The notes under the pieces are model-generated. The model worked only from the letters and a program-made list of their open reading frames with translations, searched no databases and was not told the origin of the DNA. A stretch of 64,000 bases of DNA from Prevotellaceae bacterium UBA2744 (GTDB taxonomy: Bacteria > Bacteroidota > Bacteroidia > Bacteroidales > Bacteroidaceae), in the NCBI GenBank assembly GCA_002353575.1, contig DEJQ01000035.1:1-64000 (forward strand), given 5' to 3'. Of this stretch, positions 1-7,458 are shown piece by piece (position 1 is the stretch's first letter; each line of letters opens with the position of its first letter). Position numbers and translations under genes: made by a program.

Positions 1-13
1 CACCCAGATGACG

Positions 14-21
14 TACCTTTG
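14..21 (+). promoter_or_regulatory. Isolated -7 promoter-like motif at window edge
   Basis: TACCTTTG matches the Bacteroidetes -7 consensus TAnnTTTG. Any -33 element would lie at or before the left edge. No convincing gene starts within 260 bases, so it could feed a long leader carrying the repeats up to ribD, an unseen small RNA, or be chance. Confidence 0.3.
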
Positions 22-64
22 CACTGTCAAAAACGATGAAAATATGCCTCATATGCACACGAAA

Positions 65-108
65 AAATTTTTCTACGTGCAGCCGCAAATTTTTCTACGT
101 GCAGCCGC
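65..108. repeat. Perfect 22-bp tandem duplication
   Basis: Two identical 22-base units (65-86 and 87-108), each beginning AAATTTTTC and ending CAGCCGC, followed by a degenerate third start (AAAAATTCCTGCG). The unit is not a multiple of three, so it is not a coding repeat. It lies upstream of ribD beside the 9-bp array. Confidence 0.85.
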
Positions 109-130
109 AAAAATTCCTGCGAAATAGATT

Positions 131-202
131 ATAGGGATTCTAGTTGTTCTAGAAAAACTAGAAAGTCTAGAAGATATAGAAAGTATAGAAGATCTGGAAA
201 AT
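131..202. repeat. Degenerate 9-bp tandem array, eight units
   Basis: Eight consecutive 9-base units fit the pattern [A/C]T[A/G]Gnnnnn: for example CTAGAAAGT (158-166), CTAGAAGAT (167-175), ATAGAAAGT (176-184), ATAGAAGAT (185-193). Later units alternate AAAGT and AAGAT endings, suggesting growth by duplicating 18-base pairs. The array lies 37-108 bases before the presumed ribD promoter. No protein-coding reading is evident. Confidence 0.8.
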
Positions 203-238
203 TTGTTTTAGGCCAGAGTGCATTTTGTCGGCATTCCC

Positions 239-271
239 TTGCATGGATATAAGCAAAATGTAGTATCTTCG
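239..271 (+). promoter_or_regulatory. Probable ribD promoter
   Basis: TTG (239-241) and TATCTTCG (264-271) resemble a Bacteroidetes -33/-7 pair with a 22-base spacer and one mismatch in the -7 box. The ribD start is 12 bases beyond, implying a very short leader. Confidence 0.45.
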
Positions 272-282
272 CAGCCGGATTT

Positions 283-1170
283 ATGAGCAAGGTTATGAAC
301 GACGAATACTATATGCGCAGATGCATACAGCTTGCCAGGAATGGCAGGCAGCGGACCGAACCCAATCCGATGGTGGGGGCGGTAATTGTGCATGATGACA
401 GAATCATCGGAGAAGGGTATCACATACGTTGTGGCGGTCCGCATGCTGAGGTGAACGCTTTTGCATCGGTGCGTCCGGCCGATGAATGCCTGTTGCCGGA
501 GAGTACCATATACGTGAGTCTGGAGCCCTGTAGCCATTGGGGTAAGACTCCCCCCTGTGCCGAACTGCTCATACGGAAGAGGGTGCGCCGTTGCGTGGTC
601 GGGTGCCAGGATCCTTTCGCCAAGGTCCGGGGACGTGGCATTCAGATGCTGCGCGATGCGGGGATTGACGTGACCGTCGGGGTGCTTGAAGAGGAATGCC
701 TCCATCTGAACGACCATTTCATCACCTTTCACAGCAAACACAGACCGTTTACTACGTTGAAATGGGCGCAGTCGGCAGACGGATTCATCGATGGTAAGTT
801 CTCTAATTACTTCACTCAGACACTGTGCCATAAGCGTCGCGCGGAACATGGAGCCATCATGGTGGGCAGCAGAACATGGGAGAAGGATAAGCCCCGTCTC
901 GATGTGCGCCGGTGGTATGGTGAGAATCCGAAGGTGTATGTGGCTCACGGAGGTGTGCCGGAGGTGGAAGAGACTTCACTGCTCGTAGAAGGCGGAGCAA
1001 TGTTGCATCAGTATTTCATCGATAACGGTCTGTGGGACGATTGTTTCGTGGAGATAGCCCCCTTTAATATCGATGGAATGGTGAAAGCACCCGTTCTGAA
1101 GAATGCAGAGTTAGTGTCAACGGAAGTAGTCTGCAATCGTACCGTTCTGCACTATCGACATAAAGCATGA
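283..1170 (+). CDS. ribD: Riboflavin biosynthesis deaminase/reductase RibD, short reductase domain
   Basis: Bifunctional enzyme for the second and third steps of riboflavin synthesis: deamination of the pyrimidine intermediate, then NADPH reduction of the ribosyl side chain. The N-terminal deaminase is intact, with HAEVNA (H54, E56) and zinc cysteines C83 and C92 in PCSHWGKTPPC. The reductase starts near residue 156 (TTLKWAQSADGF). At 295 residues the protein is shorter than the usual 340-370. The missing part lies between RRWYGENP and SLLVEGG, where relatives carry about 50 more residues, and the frame is kept. The ATG at 295 is an alternative start. Convergent with rnhB, 9 bases away. Deaminase sure; reductase activity less so. 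Confidence 0.9.
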   Translation: MSKVMNDEYYMRRCIQLARNGRQRTEPNPMVGAVIVHDDRIIGEGYHIRCGGPHAEVNAFASVRPADECLLPESTIYVSLEPCSHWGKTPPCAELLIRKRVRRCVVGCQDPFAKVRGRGIQMLRDAGIDVTVGVLEEECLHLNDHFITFHSKHRPFTTLKWAQSADGFIDGKFSNYFTQTLCHKRRAEHGAIMVGSRTWEKDKPRLDVRRWYGENPKVYVAHGGVPEVEETSLLVEGGAMLHQYFIDNGLWDDCFVEIAPFNIDGMVKAPVLKNAELVSTEVVCNRTVLHYRHKA

Positions 1171-1179
1171 TTTTCTGGC

Positions 1180-1779
1180 TTAGAACAGCTCCAGCTGCTT
1201 TGGAGGCAGTAGCGTGAAAGTCATGCGGTGGTAGGGCGAAGGTCCGTGTTCGACAATCCCCTGACGGTGCTCCTTTGTGGGATAACCGGCATTGTGGTCC
1301 CAGCCGTAGTAGGGGTATTGTTCGTGGAGTTCCTTCATATAGTCGTCGCGGTAGGTTTTCGCAAGTATAGATGCGGCTGCTATTGCCAGGTATTTTCCGT
1401 CGCCCTTTACTATGGTAGTGTGTGGCAGGTCGTGGTAGCGGGTGAAGCGGTTGCCGTCGATTATCAGGGCCTGAGGGCGCACTTTCAGAGCGTCGATGGC
1501 ACGGTGCATAGCCAGTATGCTGGCACGTAGTATGTTCAGTTCGTCGATTTCCTTTGCTGTCACGATGCCTAAAGCCCAGCTGACTGCATCGCGCTCAATC
1601 TCTTCGCGCAGGGCATAACGCTGGCGGGCACTGAGCTGTTTTGAGTCGTTCAGCAGGTCGTTGTGGTAGTCGTCGGGCAGTATCACGGCTGCAGCATAGA
1701 CGCTACCCGCGAGGCATCCCCTGCCGGCTTCGTCGCAGCCCGCTTCGATAAGTCCTGTGTAGTAGTGGGGTGATAGCAT
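1180..1779 (-). CDS. rnhB: Ribonuclease HII
   Basis: Cleaves RNA in RNA-DNA hybrids and removes misincorporated ribonucleotides. It is 199 residues, the usual size. The family signature is clear: GCDEAGRGCLAG (D16, E17), a further acidic site in IIDGNRF, and the C-terminal YPYYGWDHNAGYPTKEH block. It follows xerD by 30 bases on the same strand and may be co-transcribed with it. Confidence 0.97.
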   Translation of the reverse strand: MLSPHYYTGLIEAGCDEAGRGCLAGSVYAAAVILPDDYHNDLLNDSKQLSARQRYALREEIERDAVSWALGIVTAKEIDELNILRASILAMHRAIDALKVRPQALIIDGNRFTRYHDLPHTTIVKGDGKYLAIAAASILAKTYRDDYMKELHEQYPYYGWDHNAGYPTKEHRQGIVEHGPSPYHRMTFTLLPPKQLELF

Positions 1780-1809
1780 TGGAATGTGTGATGTGAGATG
1801 TTGGCTTTT

Positions 1810-2730
1810 TTATGAAGGGGTGTGGTAGTTTTTGTTTCTTGGGTGGTGGAGGAGTATCTCTTCGCGCAGATGCGAGGTGTCGATATGCATGTATATCTGT
1901 GTGGTGGATATAGATTCGTGTCCGAGCATGGCCTGGATGGCTCTGAGGTTGGCTCCGCCTTCGAGCAGGCAGGTGGCAAAGCTGTGGCGCAGGGTGTGGG
2001 GAGAGACTGTCTTGTGAATGCCTGCCTTTTCTACCAGATTGCGAATGATGTAGAACACCATTATGCGTGTGAGCTGTTTCTTCTGTCGGAAACTGACGAA
2101 TACATAGTCCTCGTGACCGGGTTTTATGTCGATATGGCAGCGGTCGTCGAACCAGAAATTGAGTTCCTTTATGGCTGCATGGCTGATTGGCACAAGTCGC
2201 TGTTTGCTGCCCTTGCCTTCTACCTTTATGAATCCTTCGTCGAGGTAGAGGTCCGACATCTTCAGGTTGCACAGTTCACTTACTCGCAGTCCGCAACTGA
2301 AAAGCACCTCGATGATTGCCTTGTTGCGGTGTCCTTCCCTCTCACCCAGGTCTATGCATGCTTCCATCGCATCCACTTCCTGCAGTGTGAGTACGTCGGG
2401 CAGGTGTTTGGGCTTCTTAGGAAATTCCAGCAGCTCTGTCGGATTCGCTTCTATATAGTCTGAGATTACGAGAAAATGATAGAAACTACGGAGTCCGGAC
2501 AGGATGCGGGAGAGGGAGGTGGGCGATATGCCTATGTCGTGCATGATGGAGGCAAAGGAGTGGAAGTCCTGCAACTCGGGGTGAAGCAGGTCTTTCCCCT
2601 CGTCGTCGAGAAAGTGCACGAACTTGTCGAGGTCGCGCTCGTAGGCCTCGATAGTATTTTTTGAAAAATTCTTTTCTAATTTTAAATATTGATAATATCT
2701 GCGGAGAATTTTCGCGTTTTCTTTGTTCAT
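1810..2730 (-). CDS. xerD: Tyrosine recombinase XerD-like
   Basis: Site-specific recombinase of the XerC/XerD type that resolves chromosome dimers at dif. There is an N-terminal SAM-like core-binding domain (about 10-95) and a C-terminal catalytic domain with the full set: Arg in SCGLRVSEL, Lys in GKGSKQR, HTLRHSFA, GHESISTT and a terminal Tyr in QIYMHID. I chose the internal ATG at 2730 (MNKENAK, 306 residues) over the longer frame to 2766, because relatives begin here and the promoter overlaps the extra region. A second recombinase, XerC-like, is at 28706, so both partners are in the window. Confidence 0.9.
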   Translation of the reverse strand: MNKENAKILRRYYQYLKLEKNFSKNTIEAYERDLDKFVHFLDDEGKDLLHPELQDFHSFASIMHDIGISPTSLSRILSGLRSFYHFLVISDYIEANPTELLEFPKKPKHLPDVLTLQEVDAMEACIDLGEREGHRNKAIIEVLFSCGLRVSELCNLKMSDLYLDEGFIKVEGKGSKQRLVPISHAAIKELNFWFDDRCHIDIKPGHEDYVFVSFRQKKQLTRIMVFYIIRNLVEKAGIHKTVSPHTLRHSFATCLLEGGANLRAIQAMLGHESISTTQIYMHIDTSHLREEILLHHPRNKNYHTPS

Positions 2731-2752
2731 AGTGCAAATGTAATTACTTTTG
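2722..2752 (+). promoter_or_regulatory. Promoter of the DUF3108 gene
   Basis: TTTG (2722-2725), a 19-base spacer and TACTTTTG (2745-2752) match the Bacteroidetes -33/-7 consensus. The transcript would start near 2758, giving a leader of about 17 bases to the ATG at 2775. It overlaps the opposing xerD promoter. Confidence 0.75.
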
Positions 2753-2766
2753 CGCAAATTTATCAA
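2735..2766 (-). promoter_or_regulatory. Promoter of xerD
   Basis: Read on the minus strand, TTG (2766-2764), a 21-base spacer and TACATTTG (2742-2735). The expected transcription start falls at about 2730, on the xerD ATG itself, so the mRNA may be leaderless. Confidence 0.6.
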
Positions 2767-2774
2767 CAGAATCG

Positions 2775-3587
2775 ATGAGAAAACTTCTATTTATATTAGT
2801 ATTGTTCTCTGCGTTAGCCCATAGAGCATCAGCACAGTGCCCGGCGGTGAACAAGGCCTTCAACAGCGGTGAGGAACTGGAATACACGCTTTATTTCAAC
2901 TGGAAGTTTATCTGGATTAAATGCGGCTCTGCCACGTTTCGTACCCGTGCCGCATACTACAAGGGGCAGGATGCGTACCGGTGCGACCTGCTGTTCAGGA
3001 CGAATGAGAAGTTCGATATGTATTTCACGCTGCGCGACACACTTGAGGGGTATGTGACGAAAGACCTCGTGCCGCTCTATTTCTATAAGGCTTCGCTCGA
3101 GGGGAAGCAGCACCGGCTGGAGAAAGCCTGGTATTCATATCCCGATGGTAAGTGCAACGTGAAACTTGAATATACCAATCCGAGGGGCGAAGTGTATCGC
3201 GGCGATGTGACAAAGGATGAGTGTATGTACGACATGATGAGTATGATGGCGCTGGCGCGTTCGTTCGACGGGAATACCTTTAAGGAAGGTGAGCGATTCC
3301 ATTTCGATATGACATCGAGCGAAGAGGTGTTCCCGCAGACTATGATATACCGCGGAAAGGAGAATTTCAAGGCCAATGACGGCGTGACGTATCGTTGTAT
3401 GGTGTTCTCTATGCTTGACTGGGAAGAAAAGAAGAAAGAGAAAGAGATTCTGCGTTTCTATTTCTCCGACGATGATAATCACCTGCCGCTGCGCATCGAC
3501 TTCAAGCTGAAGTTCGGTACTGCAAAGGCATTCTTTACACGCGGAAAGAAACTGAGGAATCCTGTTAGTTCCATTGTGAAGAAATAA
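2775..3587 (+). CDS. DUF3108 family secreted/periplasmic protein
   Basis: 270 residues with a signal peptide (about 1-20, ending ASAQ). The body matches the DUF3108 family as I recall it: a beta-rich protein beginning FNSGEELEYTLYFNWKF, with paired aromatic strands throughout and ending in basic residues. Function is unknown; relatives are periplasmic or outer-membrane associated. It is transcribed divergently from xerD by overlapping promoters. No catalytic motif is visible. Confidence 0.8.
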   Translation: MRKLLFILVLFSALAHRASAQCPAVNKAFNSGEELEYTLYFNWKFIWIKCGSATFRTRAAYYKGQDAYRCDLLFRTNEKFDMYFTLRDTLEGYVTKDLVPLYFYKASLEGKQHRLEKAWYSYPDGKCNVKLEYTNPRGEVYRGDVTKDECMYDMMSMMALARSFDGNTFKEGERFHFDMTSSEEVFPQTMIYRGKENFKANDGVTYRCMVFSMLDWEEKKKEKEILRFYFSDDDNHLPLRIDFKLKFGTAKAFFTRGKKLRNPVSSIVKK

Positions 3588-3603
3588 AAAATACAGTTTG
3601 TCA

Positions 3604-3633
3604 TTGTATATAAACTAATTTGTTGTAATTTTG
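3604..3633 (+). promoter_or_regulatory. Promoter of the dehydrogenase gene
   Basis: TTG (3604-3606), a 19-base spacer and TAATTTTG (3626-3633), about 40 bases before the ATG at 3673. Confidence 0.65.
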
Positions 3634-3672
3634 CAGAGTATATCTTAAAAACCTAAAATAATTGTAATATTT

Positions 3673-4476
3673 ATGGATTTATCAAATTTCTCACTTGAAG
3701 GTAAGAATGCCTGGATTACAGGTGCGTCTTACGGTATTGGTTTCAACATTGCAAAGGCTTTTGTTAAGGCTGGTATCAAAAACATTGTTTTCAACGATAT
3801 CAATGAGGCTGCACTGCAGCGCGGACTTGACAACTACAAGGAAGCTGGTATCACTAATGTGAAGGGCTATGTATGCGACGTTACTGACGAGGTAGGCGTC
3901 AAGGCTCTTGTAGAAAAGATTCATGCCGAGGTAGGTCAGATCGATATCCTCGTGAACAATGCAGGTATCATCAAGCGTATTCCTATGCACGAGATGAAGC
4001 GTGCTGAGTTCCAGCAGGTAATCGACGTCGACCTCGTGGCTCCATATATCTGTGCTGCTGCTGTGCTGCCAGAGATGATGGAACGCAAGGAAGGCAAGAT
4101 TATCAATATCTGCTCTATGATGTCAGAACTCGGACGTGAGACAGTAAGTGCCTATGCAGCTGCCAAGGGAGGTCTGAAGATGCTTACACGCAATATCTGT
4201 TCTGAGTACGGAGGCTATAACATTCAGTGTAACGGCATCGGCCCGGGCTATATCGCTACACCACAGACCGCACCTCTGCGCGAACGTCAGCCGGACGGAA
4301 GCCGTCACCCGTTCGACTCGTTCATCTGTGCCAAGACTCCTGCCGGACGCTGGCTCGACCCAAGCGAACTCGGCGGTCCTGCTGTGTTCCTCGCATCGAA
4401 GGCAAGCGACGCTGTCAATGGACACGTGCTTTATGTAGATGGCGGTATTCTTGCATACATCGGTAAGCAGCCATAA
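3673..4476 (+). CDS. SDR-family gluconate 5-dehydrogenase / KduD-like
   Basis: Short-chain dehydrogenase of 267 residues: cofactor motif TGASYGIG (16-23), NNAG, and the catalytic Ser and YxxxK in ICSMMSEL and SAYAAAKGG. It closely resembles Bacteroides proteins annotated gluconate 5-dehydrogenase, or KduD (2-keto-3-deoxygluconate oxidoreductase) of pectin breakdown. The downstream pectin methylesterase and DUF4861 genes favour the KduD role, interconverting the keto-deoxy sugars released from uronic acids. Substrate is inferred, not seen. The next gene begins only 41 bases after the stop and has lost its N-terminus. Confidence 0.85.
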   Translation: MDLSNFSLEGKNAWITGASYGIGFNIAKAFVKAGIKNIVFNDINEAALQRGLDNYKEAGITNVKGYVCDVTDEVGVKALVEKIHAEVGQIDILVNNAGIIKRIPMHEMKRAEFQQVIDVDLVAPYICAAAVLPEMMERKEGKIINICSMMSELGRETVSAYAAAKGGLKMLTRNICSEYGGYNIQCNGIGPGYIATPQTAPLRERQPDGSRHPFDSFICAKTPAGRWLDPSELGGPAVFLASKASDAVNGHVLYVDGGILAYIGKQP

Positions 4477-4517
4477 TCATTTCAGAGTGACAAAGCCTTA
4501 TCAAGTATAAGTTTTTC

Positions 4518-6356
4518 TTGAATGCTCCGAGTGATGCCGCTGGCGTGAAGGTGCGCATCTACTCTTCAGATAGTGCTGTTGAACCAGAGAGAGAATTCTG
4601 GCTCAACAGCATTGCTAATGACTATTGGGAAAGGGAGGAAGACGACGATTTCATCGGTAAGTATTACACCTACGAACTGTACCCGACAGATAAGGCACAC
4701 GGACTGGGGGAAACCCCGGGAGTGTTTGCCACTGCCGTAGGCGTGAACGGCAAACGCTGTGCTATCATCGACATGGAAAGCACCAATCCGGAAGGATGGC
4801 ATGAAGATAATCGACCTGAGTTGGGGAGTCCTTCAGACCTGGTAGTGTATGAACTGCACTACAGGGATTTCTCTGCTCACCCTCAGAGCGGGTATGAGCA
4901 CAAGGGAAAGTTCCTTGCTCTGACAGAACCAAAGGCTATATTCTATCTGAAAACACTGGGAGTGGGGGCTGTTCAGCTGATGCCTTCGTTCCAGTTTGCC
5001 ACAATCGACGAGGATCATCTCTCCTGGTTGGAGTACAATTGGGGCTATGACCCCCTGAATTATAATGTTCCGGCAGGAGCGTATGCTACTGATGTGCATG
5101 ATCCGTCGGTCCGCATCAGGGAGTTCAAGCAGATGGTGCTGGCTCTGCACAGAGCAGGCATACGCGTTATTATGGATGTAGTGTATAACCACTGCTATTC
5201 GGTCGAGGACAGTAATTTCCAGCGTACTTATCCGGATTATTATTTCCGCAAGTATAAGAACGAACGGGGCGAAGAAGTCTATTCCAATGGTTCGGGGTGT
5301 GGCAATGAGACAGCAAGTGAGCGCCTGCTGATGCGTCAGTTTATGATTAACAGTGTGACGTATTGGGCAAGGGAATATCATGTGGATGGATTCCGATTCG
5401 ACCTGATGGGTGTACACGATGTGGAAACGATGCAGGAAATCAGGCAGGCTCTTAGCGATGTCGATCCGTCGATCACAATCTATGGCGAGGGATGGAGCGG
5501 CGGACAGTGTGCCTTGGACGCGGCTTTGCTTGCCACAAAGCAAAGGGTGAAGGATATGCCCGGCATAGGGGCGTTTGGAAATGAGATGCGCGATGCCATC
5601 AGAGGTCCGTTCGACAATGATGCCCAGCCTGGTTGGCTTTCAGGCAATGACGGCTATACTGAGAGCATTAAGTTTGGCATAGTCGGCGGTATAGAACACC
5701 CTGATGTGGATATGCAGAAGGTGAACTATACTGACGAACCGTGGACTGTGGAACCCTGGCAGCATGTGTCGTACGTGAGCTGCCATGATGATATGTGTCT
5801 CTTCGACAGACTGACGAGGTCTTTCCCTAAGGCAAATGAAGATACTATAGTCAGACTGGCTATGCTGGCATTTACTCCCGTCCTGCTCAGTCAGGGGATT
5901 CCGCTGCTCTTCGTCGGCGAAGAGGTGTTGCGCAGCAAGCAGGGAGTGCGCAATTCGTATAAGTCGCCCGACGTGATAAATCAAATTGACTGGGGAAATT
6001 TGACTCGCTATCCAAAATATTTTCTGTACATTCGCGAACTGATTCATCTGAGAAGGGAACACAGGGCTTTTCGTATGGGAAGTGCAGAGCTGGTACGTAA
6101 GCATTTGCGTTTCATCCCCTCAGACAATAATATCGTAGCCTTCCGGTTGGACGGGGAAGCGGTCGGCGATACGTGGAGAACGATTTACGTGGTGATGAAC
6201 CCTAACGGAAAACGGCAGGAATTTCACCTGCCTGAAGGAAAATATAAGGTCGTCTGCAAGGGCGGGGATATAAGTCCGAACGGACTTTCCACGTCAAAAG
6301 GCGGAAGGATGCTGATAGGTAAGCAGCAGACGGTGATAGTTGTGGCGACGAATTAA
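4518..6356 (+). CDS. Type I pullulanase (GH13), N-terminally truncated
   Basis: Alpha-1,6-glucan debranching enzyme of GH13 for pullulan or branched starch. Type I signature YNWGYDPLNYNVP is present, with DVVYNH, the nucleophile Asp in GFRFDLMG (about 295), the acid Glu in GEGWSGG (about 324) and SCHDD. The frame opens after a TGA at 4488-4490 and reads straight into homology (FFLNAPSDAAGVKVRIY); the only start before the domain is TTG 4518. The signal peptide and roughly 50 N-terminal residues of Bacteroides relatives (about 660) are missing, and the gene abuts the dehydrogenase stop. It probably has a deleted 5' end. If translated from TTG it would be cytoplasmic. Confidence 0.85.
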   Translation: MNAPSDAAGVKVRIYSSDSAVEPEREFWLNSIANDYWEREEDDDFIGKYYTYELYPTDKAHGLGETPGVFATAVGVNGKRCAIIDMESTNPEGWHEDNRPELGSPSDLVVYELHYRDFSAHPQSGYEHKGKFLALTEPKAIFYLKTLGVGAVQLMPSFQFATIDEDHLSWLEYNWGYDPLNYNVPAGAYATDVHDPSVRIREFKQMVLALHRAGIRVIMDVVYNHCYSVEDSNFQRTYPDYYFRKYKNERGEEVYSNGSGCGNETASERLLMRQFMINSVTYWAREYHVDGFRFDLMGVHDVETMQEIRQALSDVDPSITIYGEGWSGGQCALDAALLATKQRVKDMPGIGAFGNEMRDAIRGPFDNDAQPGWLSGNDGYTESIKFGIVGGIEHPDVDMQKVNYTDEPWTVEPWQHVSYVSCHDDMCLFDRLTRSFPKANEDTIVRLAMLAFTPVLLSQGIPLLFVGEEVLRSKQGVRNSYKSPDVINQIDWGNLTRYPKYFLYIRELIHLRREHRAFRMGSAELVRKHLRFIPSDNNIVAFRLDGEAVGDTWRTIYVVMNPNGKRQEFHLPEGKYKVVCKGGDISPNGLSTSKGGRMLIGKQQTVIVVATN

Positions 6357-6405
6357 AGTACTATTGTAAATTATAAATAAAGTTCTGAATAATAATTAAG
6401 GAGAT

Positions 6406-7428
6406 ATGAAACTTTCAGCATTCTGTTTGTTTGTATCATTGCTGCAAGTCGTGATGTTGCGGGCACAGGATTTCGTAGTTCCCGACGACGGCGACTTTGT
6501 GGCTGCCATATACGCCGCTAATAATCGTAAGGATTATGGCAGGCGTTTCACCATTCTTGTGAAGGCAGGAACTCATGTCAGCAGAGGCTCCGGTGAACTC
6601 ATCAGTACAAAGGTAAAGAGCCGGCAGGGTGCGGATTCGCTCATCTGGTTTCCGTCGCCTATTGTCACACTGATTGCTCCGCGAGTGACCATTATGGGCG
6701 AGGGGAGAGATGTGAGTATTGTGGAGAATCGTCCTGTACATGAGGGAATTGGCATAACGAGCACTTTGTTCGTTAACGGTGCTGACAGTACTGAAATCCG
6801 TGACATTACGCTGCGTTGTAACTTCAACAATGACCCGACTGCATTTGCTAATCGCGCCGTAGCATTGAGAGAACGAGGGTGCAGGGGAAATTATCTGAAG
6901 AATGTGCGTTTGCTCAGCACGCAGGATACTTATTATACCAATGCCGGAGGCGATACGACGCTGGACAGTTGTGACATACACGGAACGGTTGATTTTATCT
7001 GTGGCGGAGGAACCGTGCGTTTCAATTCATGTACGATATATTTAGAGCCCAGAGGCAAGACGGGGTCGCGTGATGTGGTGTGTGCCCCGGCTACAAAATC
7101 CGATGAAATGGGATATATTTTCAGGAATTGTATTATCAATGGTTCGCCAGAGCAGGCCGGACGCTACCATCTGGCTCGCCCCTGGCGTAACACTCCTGCC
7201 TGTGTGTTCCTGAATACTCGCATGATTCTCCAACCGGCTCCTGCCGGCTATTGCGAGATGCATGGAACGCTGCCCAGGCTTTTTGCGGAATATGGAAGTG
7301 TCGATAAGGACGGAAAACCTGTTGACTGTTCACAACGAAAGACCACTTTCAAGAATAGGGCAGGAGAAGTGGTGGCGATGCAGTATTCACCCGTCCTGAC
7401 GGATGAAGAATACCAAAAGTACGAATAG
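6406..7428 (+). CDS. Pectin methylesterase, CE8
   Basis: Secreted pectinesterase that removes methyl groups from homogalacturonan. Signal peptide about 1-20 (ending LRAQ). The right-handed beta-helix follows, with the CE8 catalytic motifs in order: STQDTYY (about 173), GTVDFICGGG (about 195) and LARPW (about 257). At 340 residues it is a normal single-domain CE8. It sits 49 bases after the pullulanase and 30 before the DUF4861 gene, so it is likely in one transcript. An AAGGAG lies just before the ATG but is too close for a normal Shine-Dalgarno. Confidence 0.92.
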   Translation: MKLSAFCLFVSLLQVVMLRAQDFVVPDDGDFVAAIYAANNRKDYGRRFTILVKAGTHVSRGSGELISTKVKSRQGADSLIWFPSPIVTLIAPRVTIMGEGRDVSIVENRPVHEGIGITSTLFVNGADSTEIRDITLRCNFNNDPTAFANRAVALRERGCRGNYLKNVRLLSTQDTYYTNAGGDTTLDSCDIHGTVDFICGGGTVRFNSCTIYLEPRGKTGSRDVVCAPATKSDEMGYIFRNCIINGSPEQAGRYHLARPWRNTPACVFLNTRMILQPAPAGYCEMHGTLPRLFAEYGSVDKDGKPVDCSQRKTTFKNRAGEVVAMQYSPVLTDEEYQKYE

Positions 7429-7458
7429 AAAAATAATCTAAAATAAATCTTAATTGAA

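Noticed and set aside
36..134. 32-codon ORF across the 22-bp repeats after a promoter-like box
   Set aside because: The repeat unit is not a multiple of three, the composition is odd and no family fits; probably chance.
208..948. 246-codon minus-strand frame opposite ribD
   Set aside because: Shadow of a clearly coding gene; no recognisable domain.
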